This document shows positions 33,109-43,409 of a stretch of 64,000 nucleotides of DNA, piece after piece. The notes beneath the pieces are model-generated. The model had not been told where the DNA came from and did no database searches. It saw nothing but the letters and a program-made list of their open reading frames with translations. A program made the translations under genes and the position numbers. Each line of letters begins with the position of its first letter. Position 1 is the stretch's first letter. This DNA is from Pseudomonas koreensis (GTDB taxonomy: Bacteria; Pseudomonadota; Gammaproteobacteria; Pseudomonadales; Pseudomonadaceae): NCBI RefSeq assembly GCF_024169245.1, contig NZ_JALJWP010000001.1, positions 5,023,501 through 5,087,500 of the forward strand. Direction: 5' to 3'.

Positions 33109-33855
33109 ATGTTTTTACGTTCTTCCCTGTCTCTTTGCGTCGGCCTTCTCGGCCTGTTCGTCGTCAATCAGGCCATGGCCGGCATTTCCCTGAGCAGCAC
33201 CCGGCTGATTTTCGATGGCAAGCACAAAGAAGCCGGCATCACCGTGCGCAACAGCGGTGCCGACGTGTTGGTTCAGTCCTGGGTCGACACCGACAACGAC
33301 GAGGCCTCTGTGCCCTTCGCCGTCACTCCGCCGCTGGTGCGCGTCAGCGACAGCGAGCAGCAGATTCTGCGGGTCATCTACGAAGGCACTGGCATGCCCA
33401 GCGACCGCGAATCGGTGGTCTGGCTGAACGTGCAGGAGATCCCGCAGTCGGCGAAAACCGCGAACACCCTGCAACTGGCGGTGCGTCAACGCATCAAGGT
33501 GTTCTTCCGCCCTGCCGGGCTGAACAACAACGCCTATCAGGCACCGGCCGAGCTGACCTGGCGCCTGACCGAGCGCGCCGGCAAGAACCTGCTGCTGGTG
33601 AATAATCCCGGCCTCTATCACGTGTCGATTGCCGACATCACCGTGCAGTCCGGCGCCAACAGCGAACATCCATTTGATTCAATGATGATCGCGCCCGGTG
33701 AACAGAAAGAGTTCTCCCTCAAACAACTTCATGCGGCCAGTTCAATGCGCCTGTCATTCAGCAGCATCAACGACTATGGCGCCCGCGATCGTTATGTCGC
33801 GCAACTTTCCAGCAGCGCCGAAGTCAGCGCCAGCCCGGATAAAGAATCGCCGTAA
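33109..33855 (+). CDS. Periplasmic pilus assembly chaperone, PapD/CupD2-type
   Basis: A 248-residue immunoglobulin-fold chaperone. It has a signal peptide of about 24 residues (QAMA|GIS) and N-terminal strands with STRLIFDG and the proline-containing FAVTPPLVRV segment. The subunit-binding G1 strand region ANTLQLAVRQRIKVFFRP carries the conserved Lys/Arg, and a C-terminal domain includes LLLVNNPGLYHVS. It captures pilin and adhesin by donor-strand complementation and delivers them to the usher. Only one chaperone is encoded here, whereas cupD of P. aeruginosa has two. Confidence 0.94.
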   Translation: MFLRSSLSLCVGLLGLFVVNQAMAGISLSSTRLIFDGKHKEAGITVRNSGADVLVQSWVDTDNDEASVPFAVTPPLVRVSDSEQQILRVIYEGTGMPSDRESVVWLNVQEIPQSAKTANTLQLAVRQRIKVFFRPAGLNNNAYQAPAELTWRLTERAGKNLLLVNNPGLYHVSIADITVQSGANSEHPFDSMMIAPGEQKEFSLKQLHAASSMRLSFSSINDYGARDRYVAQLSSSAEVSASPDKESP

Positions 33856-33940
33856 CTCGCGTGCCGCTTTAACAGCCGCACTTTCACTGTATTTCTCTTC
33901 GCTCCGTTAGTTCGTATCGGAGGTGATATAGGGTTCCTGC

Positions 33941-36436
33941 ATGTTTTTACTCAAGCGCGATGGCCTGGCGCCGTTTTCGGTTGCTCTGGTATTCAGTACC
34001 ACCTGCCTGGCCGACGGCGACGAACAATTCAATACCTCGTTTCTGCAAGGCGCGACATCCGCCCTCGACTTGCAATCGCTGCTCGCTGGCAGTCGCGTTC
34101 TTCCCGGCACCTATCGCGTTGATCTGTACGGCAACGACATGCTGGTGGGCCGCCGCGATATCGACTTCCGCCGCCTCCCCGACAGCAACAAGGTCGAAGC
34201 CTGCCTGACCGTGGACATGCTCAAGCAACTGGGCGTGGACCTCAGCAAGTTGCAGGCCAGCGGCAAACTCGACGTCGCCGACGCGGACGCCTGCCTCGAC
34301 CTGCCCGCGCTGATCGATCACGCCACCGTGCGCTACGACGTGCCGCGCCTGCGTTTGCTGGTCAGCGTGCCGCAAAGCGCCATGGAGCGTGGTCGCCGTG
34401 GTTATGTCGATCCGGCACTGTGGGACGAAGGCGTACCCGCAGCGTTCATCAACTATCAGGTGAGCAGCAATCGCAACAGCAGCGACGCCGAAACCACGTT
34501 TGCCAACAACATCGGCCTGCGCAACGGCATCAACCTCGGCGGCTGGCGCTTGCGCAACGAGTCCAACTTCAGCAGCAGCACCGGGCGGCCGAGCACGTTC
34601 AAGAGCAACCGCAGTTATCTGCAACATGACGTCACCGCGTTGAAGGGCCAGTTCAGTGCCGGCGATATTTTTTCCGACGCCGACCTGTTCGACAGCGTGC
34701 GCTACCGCGGCTTGAAACTGGCCTCCGACGACGGCATGCGCGCCGACAGCGAGCGCGGTTATGCGCCGGTGATTCGTGGCATCGCGCAATCGAGCGCCAC
34801 CGTCGAGATTCGCCAGAACAATTACATTCTGTACACCGCCAACGTGCCGCCCGGGCCGTTCGAGATCAGCGACATCTACCCGAGCGGCTCCAACGGCGAT
34901 CTGGAAATCACCGTGATCGAAGCCGACGGTCGGCGCCGAGTGACGGTCCAGGCATTTTCCAGCCTGCCGATCATGGTTCGCGAAGGGCAACTCAAGTACA
35001 GCGTTTCGGCGGGCCGCTACAACAGCAACAGCGATGACCAACAGACGCCGGAATTTCTCAGCAGCACGGTGGCTTATGGCGTCAGCAGTAATCTGTCGGC
35101 AATTGTCGGTACTCAGGCCACCGAGAATTTTCAGGCACTGTCAGTCGGCGCCGGGCGCAATACGGCGATCGGTGCGATCTCGCTCGACCTGACCCATTCC
35201 AACAGCCGTACCTTCGGCCGCACCGTCAAGGGCAACAGCTTGCGCGCGCTGTACGCCAAGACCTTCACCGGGACCGACACCAATTTCACCCTCGCCGCCT
35301 ACCGTTATTCGACCGAGGGCTATCGCACCTTGAGCGAACACGTCGAGGAGCTGAGCCGTGACGGCGAGCAACGCACCGGCAATTCGAAAACCCGCACCGA
35401 CCTGACCGTCAACCAGAGCCTGGGGCGCAACCAGCAGTTCGGCAGCATCTACCTCAACGCCAGCGACCAGCGCTACTGGGGACGCGGCGGTTCGCAGAGC
35501 CTGTCGGCCGGTTACAGCAATTATTGGGGCGAAGTCAGCTACAACCTCAGCGCCACCCATACCAAGGATGTCGGCAACTACGGCCCGGCGAACAACGACA
35601 CTCTGCTCAACCTGTCGCTGTCGTTTCCGCTGGGCTCGAAACCCCGCGCGCCACGGGCATTCGTTTCGGCCAGTTCGCAGAAGGACAACAGCAGCACCCA
35701 GGTCGGCATCAACGGTTATCTGGCCGAAGACAGCGACACCTATTACTCGGTGCAGGGCGGCAACAGTCGCACCGGCGGCAGCACGGGCTCGGCCAACCTC
35801 AGCACGCGAACCTCGGTGATGGACATCAGTGCCGGTTACAGTCAGGGCCGTGGCTACAACTCGCAGAATCTCAATGTTGCCGGTTCGATTGTCGGCCACG
35901 CCGGTGGCATCAACCTCGGGCAGACCGTCGGTGAGACGTTCGCGCTGGCGCAGGTCGAGGGTGTCGAAGGCGTGAAGATCGCCAGCTTCTCCGGGGCGAA
36001 AACCGCTGGCAATGGGTATGCCGTGGTGTCCAATGCGCAACCGTATCGGGTCAACTGGATCAGCCTCGACACCCGCGATCTGGGCGGCGATGTCGAAATC
36101 GAAAACGCCACCCAGCAAGTGGTGCCGCGCCGTGGTGCGGTGGTGCTGGCGCGCTATGCGAGCAAGACCGGACGCCGGGTGCAGTTCTCGCTGTTCGATG
36201 CGCAGCACCAGCCGATTCCGTTCGGCGCCGCGCTGGAAGACGCCGCCGGCAAGCAACTGGCGATCTCCGACCCGAGCGGCAAGGCCCTGGCCCTGGTCGA
36301 AGACGACGCCGGCACCTTGACCATCAAGTGGCAAGGCCAGCGCTGCGAGGCACCCTATGCGCTGCGGGAGCGCGACAAGGCGTTGAACTACGAACGCGCC
36401 TCACTGGTGTGCCGCCCGGACCAAATGCAGGAGTGA
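33941..36436 (+). CDS. Outer-membrane fimbrial usher, PapC/CupD3-type
   Basis: An 831-residue usher of normal length that forms the outer-membrane pore for pilus secretion. It has a signal peptide of about 24 residues, an N-terminal chaperone-binding domain with FNTSFLQG, and a 24-strand barrel with the SDADLFDSVRYRGLKLASDDGM-type signature and plug. C-terminal domains follow, ending with cysteines in QRCEAPY and LVCRP. A GGAGGTGA ribosome site stands 14 bases before the ATG, farther than usual. No adhesin gene follows; the next 1.4 kb is repeat DNA. Confidence 0.94.
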   Translation: MFLLKRDGLAPFSVALVFSTTCLADGDEQFNTSFLQGATSALDLQSLLAGSRVLPGTYRVDLYGNDMLVGRRDIDFRRLPDSNKVEACLTVDMLKQLGVDLSKLQASGKLDVADADACLDLPALIDHATVRYDVPRLRLLVSVPQSAMERGRRGYVDPALWDEGVPAAFINYQVSSNRNSSDAETTFANNIGLRNGINLGGWRLRNESNFSSSTGRPSTFKSNRSYLQHDVTALKGQFSAGDIFSDADLFDSVRYRGLKLASDDGMRADSERGYAPVIRGIAQSSATVEIRQNNYILYTANVPPGPFEISDIYPSGSNGDLEITVIEADGRRRVTVQAFSSLPIMVREGQLKYSVSAGRYNSNSDDQQTPEFLSSTVAYGVSSNLSAIVGTQATENFQALSVGAGRNTAIGAISLDLTHSNSRTFGRTVKGNSLRALYAKTFTGTDTNFTLAAYRYSTEGYRTLSEHVEELSRDGEQRTGNSKTRTDLTVNQSLGRNQQFGSIYLNASDQRYWGRGGSQSLSAGYSNYWGEVSYNLSATHTKDVGNYGPANNDTLLNLSLSFPLGSKPRAPRAFVSASSQKDNSSTQVGINGYLAEDSDTYYSVQGGNSRTGGSTGSANLSTRTSVMDISAGYSQGRGYNSQNLNVAGSIVGHAGGINLGQTVGETFALAQVEGVEGVKIASFSGAKTAGNGYAVVSNAQPYRVNWISLDTRDLGGDVEIENATQQVVPRRGAVVLARYASKTGRRVQFSLFDAQHQPIPFGAALEDAAGKQLAISDPSGKALALVEDDAGTLTIKWQGQRCEAPYALRERDKALNYERASLVCRPDQMQE

Positions 36437-36516
36437 GCCTGTTCGCGATGAGGCCATCAGCTCCAGCATCATCATCGACTGGGAAGAAGCTTTCGCGAGC
36501 AGGCTCACTGCTACAA
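36429..36516. repeat. REP inverted pair overlapping the usher end
   Basis: A diverged REP core (GCCTGTTCGCGATGAGG) begins inside the last usher codons, and its partner TTCGCGAGCAGGCTCACTG lies at about 36491-36510. The second half also opens the first copy of the long tandem repeat. Confidence 0.8.
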
Positions 36517-37840
36517 GAGCAAGAGCAAGAGCAAGAGCAAGATCAAAAGATCGCAGCCTTCGGCAGCTCCTACCGTGATCGCGCCAACCATGGGGCCGAG
36601 TGTCAGCTCGCCTGCTCTTGATCTTGATCTTGATCCACGGGCGACGTCGGAAGGCTGAGTGAAGGGATTGATCCGGGCGTGGGAGCGCAGCGACCGTACG
36701 ACGCAGTCGTACACAGCGCAAGGAGGTGCAGCGAAGCAAACCGGAGCCGCTGCGCCCGGATCGGTCCCGCAGCGAAGGAACCCGAGCCTGCGAGGGCCGA
36801 ACGCAGGAGCAAGCCTTTTGGGTTACCTTTTTGCTGGGCCGGCACTCCGGCGTTTGAAAAAGGTGACCCGCCGTAAGGGCGGAACCCTAAGCAGCCGTTA
36901 CCGCAGCAACGGATATGTACCCGGTCAAAATAACCCCACCGCCTGAAAAAAAGCCTTCGCGAGCAGGCTCACCCCTACAAAAGCAGAAGCAAGAGCAAGA
37001 GCAAAAGATCGCAGCCTTCGGCAGCTCCTACCGTGATCGCGCCAACCATGAGGCCGAGTGTCAGCTCGCCTGCTCTTGATCTTGATCTTGATCCACGGGC
37101 GACGTCGGAAGGCTGAGTGGAGGGATTGATCCGGGGGTGGGAGCGCAGCGACCGTTCGACGAAGTCGAACACAGCGGGAGGAGGTGCAGCGAAGCAAACC
37201 GGAGCCGCTGCGCCCGGATCGATCCCGCAGCGAAGGAACCCCGAGCCCGCGAGGGGCCGAACGCAGGAGCAAGCCTTTTGGGTTACCTTTTTGGCGTTTG
37301 AAAAAGGTGACCCGCCGTAAGGGCGTAACCCTAAGCAGCCGTTACCGCAGCAACGGATATGTACCCGGTCAAAATAACCCCACCGCCTGAAAAAAAGCCT
37401 TCGCGAGCAGGCTCACCCCTACAAAAGCAGAAGCAAGAGCAAGAGCAAAAGATCGCAGCCTTCGGCAGCTCCTACCGTGATCGCGCCAACCATGAGGCCG
37501 AGTGTCAGCTCGCCTGCTCTTGATCTTGATCTTGATCCTCCAGCGACGTCGGAAGGCTGAGCGGAGGGATTGATCCGGGCGTGGGAGCGCAGCGACCGTA
37601 CGACGCAGTCGTACACAGCGCAAGGAGGTGCAGCGAAGCAAACCGGAGCCGCTGCGCCCGGATCGATCCCGCAGCGAAGGAACCCCGAGCCCGCGAGGGG
37701 CCGAACGCAGGAGCAAGCCTTTTGGGTTACCTTTTTGGCGTTTGAAAAAGGTGACCCGCCGTAAGGGCGGAACCCTAAGCAGCCGTTACCGCAGCAACGG
37801 ATATGTACCCGGTCAAAATAACCCCACCGCCTGAAAAAAA
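36489..37840. repeat. Three tandem copies of a ~450-bp repeat
   Basis: Copies run 36489-36952 (464 bases), 36953-37396 (444) and 37397-37840 (444). They are nearly identical; the first has about 15 extra bases near 36832 and a longer AAGAGC hexamer run. Each unit has half a REP, an (AAGAGC)n tract, a TCGCAGCCTTCGGCAGCTCC segment also seen at 45184, a (GATCTT)n tract, a GC-rich middle and a closing AACCCCACCGCCTG. Reading frames inside recur in each copy only because the DNA repeats; none has a credible start or family match. The 36437-37944 interval has no supported gene. Confidence 0.93.
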
Positions 37841-37912
37841 GCCTTGGCGAGCAGGCTCACTCCTACAGGGGGGAAACGCATTCCAACTGTGGGAGCGAGC
37901 CTGCTCGCGAAG
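37841..37912. repeat. REP elements after the tandem array
   Basis: One GTAGGAGTGAGCC-type half (reverse, ending near 37868) from the array edge is followed by a GTGGGAGCGAGCC-type copy at about 37890-37912. The two halves are of different subtype, unlike other pairs in the window. Confidence 0.8.
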
Positions 37913-37944
37913 GGCGCGACTCGGTTGAAATGAGCAGGTGCGCT

Positions 37945-40900
37945 CTAGAAATCCCGCTTGTAGAAAATATCCAGCGAACTCGCCACGCCGCTTGCTGCTT
38001 CGACGTAGACCTTCTTGCTCAGCTTGTAGCGCAAGGCGATGGTGCTGGCCGGTTCGAAGACGCCGACGCCGTAGCGCAGGCTGAGTTTCTCGGAGATGTT
38101 GCCGCTGGCGACGACGCTGGTGTCGTTGCCGCTGCCCTGGGTGTCGAGCTGGAAATCCTCGATGCCCAGATCCTTGGCCAGACCACTGGTGACCCCGGCG
38201 CTGCCCATCAAGCCCAGGCCCAGCGCGGCTTGGGCGAGCATGTTGTTGTCTTCGCCGTTGGTGCTCAGCGGACGGCCCAGCACCAGGTACGACAGCGCCT
38301 GCTCCTGACTCATCGCCGGTTCGGAGAAGATCTGCGTGGTCGGCTGTTCGGCGCTGCCGCTCAGGCGAATGCCGGCAATGACGTCGTCGGTCTGGCGGAT
38401 CGCTTCGATGTCCAGATACGGCTGGTCGATGGGACCTGCGAACAACAATCGCGCACGGCGCACTGTGAGGCGCTGACCGTAGGCGCGATAGCGGCCGTCG
38501 TTGAGCCACAGTTCGCCACGGGTGTCCATGTTGTCGCCGATGTGCACCTGACCTTGCAGGTTGGCGGTCAGGCCGAAACCGGCGAAGCTCAGCTTGTCCT
38601 GGCCGACGATCACGTCGATGTCCATTTTCATCGCGATCGGTGGTTTGCCCTCCTCGGTCTGCGCACCAACGATGATGGTGTCGTCGGAGACTTTCACCGT
38701 TGATGGCGGCAATTCGCGCACGGTGATTTCGCCTTTCGGCACCAGCACCTTGCCGGCAACCTTCAGCTCATCGCCGGCCATGGAAATCTTCAGATCCGGG
38801 GCCATTTCCAGTTTGGCGTAGGGTTCGACACTGACCGGCAATTGCGTGCCCTTGAGCGCCAGATCGACCACCAGCGCCTGCCCCCAGGCGACGTTGCCGT
38901 TGAGGCTGCCCCGGCCAGTGTTGCCGCTGTTCCAGCCGCCGTCCAGACGCACCGATTCGCCGGCAATCGCTGCGGTCAGTTGCAGGTTCTGCAGCTCCAT
39001 CGGCAGTTCAGCGCCGGACACTTCGCCGTCGCTGAGCTGCACGGTGCCGTTGACCAGCGGCGCGAGCAGGCCACCGGACAGCGTGCCGCTGCCGTTGAGC
39101 CGGCCGGTGAGTTTTTCCACCATCGGTACAAACGGCCGCGCCACCGACAGGTCGAGGCCGGAAAGGCGGAACGAGCCGCTCAGCGGTTTGTTTTTCGGCA
39201 ACGGATTGAGCTGCGCCTGCACCATCAATTCGCCGAGTTTGCCGCCGATGAAGTTGAGTTCGGTGTCGACGCGCTTGGGCGTGAGTTTGCTGCTGAGTTT
39301 GAGCGTCTGATAGGGGAAATCCAGCCAGCGATCCTTGTCGCGCACGCGCAGGGTGCCGCCGCTGGCATCGACACTGACCACGCCGTTCGGGCCGCTGGCC
39401 GGCAGGTCCAATTGCAGATCGGCGTTGAGCCGGCCCTGCCAGGCGAAGTCCTTGGGCAGCCATTGCGCGAGGCTTTCGATCGGGAATTGCTTGAGGTGAT
39501 AACGCAGTTTCGGCTCGGGCATCAGGCGCTGATCTTCACCGCACAGGCTGGCGTTGCCGGACAGCCAGCAATGCGCGCCGAAATTGATCTGGCCGTTCGC
39601 CAGGCGCTCTAGCCTCGCCGGGTTTTGCAGTTTCCAGTCCTGGCCACCGGCCTGAATATCGCCGCCGGCCAAACGACCGCGCCAGTTGCCCTTGTCCAGA
39701 TTGCCGTCCAGTCCCAGCGCCAGTTTCAGCTTCGGCCCGGTCAGGTCGAGGTTGAGTTTCTGGCTTTTGATATCGCCCTGAGCACTGGCGGTCAGGGTGC
39801 CCAGCGAGGTGTCGCCGGTCTGAATGCCGCTGCCTTTGAGATTGATTTTCGCTCGTTGCGCACTGTCGAGGGTGGCGTCGAGGTTGAGGCTTTGCAGGCG
39901 ATTATCCTGAAAGGCCAGTTGCGAACCTTGCAGATCGAGCTTGCCCTGTGGCGCCTTCAGCGTTCCAGCGACGTTGACCTGACCGTTGACCTGCCCGCGC
40001 AATTGCGGCCATAGCTGCGCGAGACGCGGCAGCTTGATATCGATCTGCCCGCCGAGCTTGTCCTGCAGGCTGCCCTTGCCGCTGATGCTGTTATCGCCGA
40101 GGCGGATTTGCAGGGCATTGAGGTTCCACCGCTCGCCCGCGCCGTCAGCCTTGGCTTGCAGAATCGCCGGTTGGCCGCGCAGTTTGCCTTTGAGATCGAG
40201 GTCGGCGCTGAGGCTCAGTCGCTCATTCTTCATCTCGCCTTTGCTCTTCAGCGGCCCAGCCAGCGTGCCCGGCAGTTCCGCGACCCAGTACGCCGGGTTG
40301 AGCGCCGACAGATCCAGCGCGGTATCCCAGGCGATGCCGTCGGCGAAGCGCACATTCACGTGCCCTTCGGCCCTGCCCTGCCCGGCCTGCATGATCAGTT
40401 GCGGCAAGGCGATCTGTTCCAGACTGCCGCTGAACGGACTGCTCAAGGTGAACGCCCCGGCCGGGCCATCCAGCGCGGCGTCGAAGTTGCCGAGGTACTG
40501 ACCGTCGGTGTAGGACACTTCGCCAGTGAAAGTACGCAACGCGACTTGCGGCTCGTCGATTTCCGGATAGAGCCGATGCCACGGGAAGTCTTGCCAGTTA
40601 ATATTGGCCTGGGCGCTGAGGCCTTTGCTCCAGTCGACATTGCCGGTGAGCTTGAGGCTTTGCTTGTCGGTGGCGTTGAGATCGAGCCCGGCGATTTGCG
40701 CGCCGCTGGCGTCGACCTTGCCTTTGAGCAGCAGCGCCACTGGCGATTTTTCCGCGGGCAGCGTGGCGTTGCCGAGTAGTTGGTAACCGTTTTTCAGGTC
40801 GCCTTCGCCCGTGAGTACAAGCTGATTGAATTGCAGGGTGTCCGGCAGATCGGCGCTCGGCTTGAACGCGTCGCTGGTGATGCGCACCTTGGCCGGCAGG

Positions 40901-41619
40901 TTTTCCGCCAGCGCTTGCAGTTCGCCGCTCAACTGGCCGTCGAGGTAGCCACGACTGTCGGCGTGCAGGTTGAGGGTTTTCAGCAGGTCGCCGTCGACTT
41001 TCAGCGCCAGCGTCCACGGCTCGCTGCCAGGAGCGGGCAAAGTCAGATCGCCCTGAATTTTCAGCGGCCAGTTGCCGCTCGGTTGCAGCAGGCCGGACAG
41101 GTTCAGGCTGAGCTCGTCGCGCTGCAATTTCACGCTGTCGATCTGCAGACCCTGAGCGGTCCAGTGCGCCGCCAGTTGCAAGCCCTTGAGCTGTTCGCTG
41201 CCGTTGAACAACAGGCTACCGACCTCGACATCGCCCAGCTCAATGGCCAGCGGCAATTGCAGATCGGGCAGTTTGATCGGGCCGCTCTCGGTGATTTCTT
41301 CGCTCGGCGGGAATTGCAGGATCACCTGATCGGCCTTGAGCTGATCGATGCACAAGGTCATGCGCGTCAGGCACAGCGGCGACCAGGCGAAGATCGCCCT
41401 GTTCAGCTCGACACGGCTTGTGTCCTGCTGCCACACCAAATGATCGGCGCTCCATTGGCCACCGAGGCGACCGTGGAAATTCTCCACGCTCAAACCCGGC
41501 ACCAGCCCCAGCGCCCAGCGGCTACCCGCCTGCGTACCGAGCAGCGCGGCGAGGCTCAAGACGATCAATACGACCAGCGCCAACAGCGTCAGCGCCGTTA
41601 TTTTCACACCACGCTTCAC
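37945..41619 (-). CDS. tamB: Translocation and assembly module subunit TamB
   Basis: A 1224-residue AsmA-like/DUF490 protein, anchored in the inner membrane by a helix at about residues 7-28 and extending across the periplasm as a long beta-taco of repeated strands. The DUF490 domain forms the C-terminus, ending in YKRDF. TamB acts with TamA in outer-membrane protein assembly and, by recent views of the family, in phospholipid transport between membranes. It overlaps the tamA stop by four bases (ATGA). Its length is close to E. coli TamB (~1259). Confidence 0.96.
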   Translation of the reverse strand: MKRGVKITALTLLALVVLIVLSLAALLGTQAGSRWALGLVPGLSVENFHGRLGGQWSADHLVWQQDTSRVELNRAIFAWSPLCLTRMTLCIDQLKADQVILQFPPSEEITESGPIKLPDLQLPLAIELGDVEVGSLLFNGSEQLKGLQLAAHWTAQGLQIDSVKLQRDELSLNLSGLLQPSGNWPLKIQGDLTLPAPGSEPWTLALKVDGDLLKTLNLHADSRGYLDGQLSGELQALAENLPAKVRITSDAFKPSADLPDTLQFNQLVLTGEGDLKNGYQLLGNATLPAEKSPVALLLKGKVDASGAQIAGLDLNATDKQSLKLTGNVDWSKGLSAQANINWQDFPWHRLYPEIDEPQVALRTFTGEVSYTDGQYLGNFDAALDGPAGAFTLSSPFSGSLEQIALPQLIMQAGQGRAEGHVNVRFADGIAWDTALDLSALNPAYWVAELPGTLAGPLKSKGEMKNERLSLSADLDLKGKLRGQPAILQAKADGAGERWNLNALQIRLGDNSISGKGSLQDKLGGQIDIKLPRLAQLWPQLRGQVNGQVNVAGTLKAPQGKLDLQGSQLAFQDNRLQSLNLDATLDSAQRAKINLKGSGIQTGDTSLGTLTASAQGDIKSQKLNLDLTGPKLKLALGLDGNLDKGNWRGRLAGGDIQAGGQDWKLQNPARLERLANGQINFGAHCWLSGNASLCGEDQRLMPEPKLRYHLKQFPIESLAQWLPKDFAWQGRLNADLQLDLPASGPNGVVSVDASGGTLRVRDKDRWLDFPYQTLKLSSKLTPKRVDTELNFIGGKLGELMVQAQLNPLPKNKPLSGSFRLSGLDLSVARPFVPMVEKLTGRLNGSGTLSGGLLAPLVNGTVQLSDGEVSGAELPMELQNLQLTAAIAGESVRLDGGWNSGNTGRGSLNGNVAWGQALVVDLALKGTQLPVSVEPYAKLEMAPDLKISMAGDELKVAGKVLVPKGEITVRELPPSTVKVSDDTIIVGAQTEEGKPPIAMKMDIDVIVGQDKLSFAGFGLTANLQGQVHIGDNMDTRGELWLNDGRYRAYGQRLTVRRARLLFAGPIDQPYLDIEAIRQTDDVIAGIRLSGSAEQPTTQIFSEPAMSQEQALSYLVLGRPLSTNGEDNNMLAQAALGLGLMGSAGVTSGLAKDLGIEDFQLDTQGSGNDTSVVASGNISEKLSLRYGVGVFEPASTIALRYKLSKKVYVEAASGVASSLDIFYKRDF

Positions 41620-43343
41620 AGCTCAGGCCCCATGGAAAAGTGCAGCCGGATGCCGCCGTCGTCGTCCAGCGCATGAGCGAGGTCGAGGCGGATCGGCCCG
41701 ACCGGCGAGACCCAGCGCACACCTACGCCGACCCCGGTCTTGAGGTCGGGCAGTTCGAGTTTGTTGAAAGAGTTGCCCTGGTCGACGAAGGTCGCGACCC
41801 GCCATTTCTCGGCGATCGAATATTGATATTCGACGCTGCCGGCAATCATGTAGCGACCACCGATGCGGTCGCCGTCGGAGTTTTTCGGCGACAGGCTCTG
41901 GTAGTCGTAACCGCGCACGCTCTGATCGCCACCGGCAAAAAAGCGCAGCGACGGCGGAATCGAGTTGTAGCCATTGGTGGCGCTGCCGCCAACCTGCACG
42001 CGGCCGAGCAAGCGGTGCTTGTCGAACACCGTTGTCAGGCCTTTGACCTGCGCGGTGCCGTATAAAAGATTGTTGTCCGAACCCAGGCCTTCTTTGGCCA
42101 CTTTGCTTTCGAAGCTCAGGCGATAGCCGTTGCGCGGGTCGATGCGGTTGTCGCTTTTGAGGTAGGAATAACTGATGCCGGGCATGAGCAACGTGCTCAG
42201 GCCGGAGTCGTCGCCCAGTTCGTATTCCTCGCGCTGCCACTTCAGCGAGATCACCCGCTGCCAGCCGCTGGGCAACTTGCTGTGCCACTCCGGGCCGAAG
42301 GTCAGCAGCTTGCTGAGGGTGTCGGAACCTTCGATGTCCTCGAACTGATAGCCGCCGGCCCAGCGCAGTTTGTCAGTCAATGGCGGGTCGAGCGGGATGT
42401 CGTAGAACAGCCCGACGTTCTGCCGGGGCGCCGAGAGTTCGGCCTCCCAGCCGTAACTGTCGCCCTGCGGGTTGACCCAGTGGCGCGTCCAGTTGGCCTT
42501 GATGCGCGGGCCGACGTCGGTCGAGTAACCCAGGCCCAGGCCCATGGTGCGCGGCTTGCGCGTGTCGAGTTTGACCTCGACCGGAATCACATCGTTTTTC
42601 GCTGCGGTCGGCGCGGCGTCGACGCGCACGCCTTCGAAATAGCCGCTCGATTGCAGGTCGCGATTGAGTTCGGCAATCAGCTCGGAATCGTACGGTTCGC
42701 CTGCCTTGAACGGCACCATGCGTTGCAACAGGTCTTCGTCGAACGGCGTGTCGCCCTCGAAGCTGACTTTGCCCAGCGCATAACGCGGGCCGCTGTCGTA
42801 GATCAATTCGATGTCGGCGACACCCGCGCGCGGATCGACCATGAGTTTCTGGCTGGTGAAATGGCCGCTGAAGTAACCGAAGCGCGAGGCCTGATTCTGG
42901 ATTACCCGTTTGGCGTCTTCGTAGCGGCCATGGTTGAGTACCGCGCCGGATTTGAGCAGGTCGCTTTTCGGTACGCGAAAGGATTTCAGCGAGGCCGCCG
43001 GACCGTCGACACGCACGGTGACGTTGCGCAGGCGGATCGGTTCGCCGGGGTCGATGTTCAGCACCAGACGCGGTTTTTCCCCGCCCTTGACGTCACTGTC
43101 GATCTGCGGCTGGTAGTAGCCCAACGCCTGCGCCGCTTTGCGCGCCTGCTCTTCGGCGCCGCGACTGAAGCGCAGCAAGGCTTCTTCGTCGCGATCGCCG
43201 AGGCTGCCGATATAGCCTTCTATATTGGCCTTGAGTTCATCGTTGGACGGCTTGATCCGTACATCCAATTCACTTTGCGCCAGCGCCGCGCAGCTGGATA
43301 ACAGCATCAGCACGCCGCTGGTAAATCTTCGTGGAAACTTCAT
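41616..43343 (-). CDS. tamA: Outer-membrane assembly protein TamA (Omp85 family)
   Basis: A 575-residue Omp85 protein with a signal peptide (cleavage near residue 23, ALAQ|SEL), three POTRA domains and a 16-strand barrel. The barrel carries the family RGYDYQ-type motif (RGYDYQSLSP) and ends in GPEL. It partners TamB in the same operon. The ATG at 43343 is preferred over one 18 bases upstream because it gives the normal signal peptide. Confidence 0.96.
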   Translation of the reverse strand: MKFPRRFTSGVLMLLSSCAALAQSELDVRIKPSNDELKANIEGYIGSLGDRDEEALLRFSRGAEEQARKAAQALGYYQPQIDSDVKGGEKPRLVLNIDPGEPIRLRNVTVRVDGPAASLKSFRVPKSDLLKSGAVLNHGRYEDAKRVIQNQASRFGYFSGHFTSQKLMVDPRAGVADIELIYDSGPRYALGKVSFEGDTPFDEDLLQRMVPFKAGEPYDSELIAELNRDLQSSGYFEGVRVDAAPTAAKNDVIPVEVKLDTRKPRTMGLGLGYSTDVGPRIKANWTRHWVNPQGDSYGWEAELSAPRQNVGLFYDIPLDPPLTDKLRWAGGYQFEDIEGSDTLSKLLTFGPEWHSKLPSGWQRVISLKWQREEYELGDDSGLSTLLMPGISYSYLKSDNRIDPRNGYRLSFESKVAKEGLGSDNNLLYGTAQVKGLTTVFDKHRLLGRVQVGGSATNGYNSIPPSLRFFAGGDQSVRGYDYQSLSPKNSDGDRIGGRYMIAGSVEYQYSIAEKWRVATFVDQGNSFNKLELPDLKTGVGVGVRWVSPVGPIRLDLAHALDDDGGIRLHFSMGPEL

Positions 43344-43409
43344 AGGCGCGGATGCTATCACGGGCTCGGGAGCCTGATAGAACAGGTAATTTGTGAAGAA
43401 GTTCGATCA

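Noticed and set aside
36511..37834. Small open frames recurring three times with runs of L or S-K/R
   Set aside because: They arise from the tandem DNA repeat and its hexamer tracts and occur in both strands of each copy. No ribosome sites or family matches support them.
36489..37840. Tandem array considered as an insertion sequence or CRISPR array
   Set aside because: There is no transposase gene, terminal inverted repeat or target duplication. Units are ~450 bases and contiguous, with no unique spacers.
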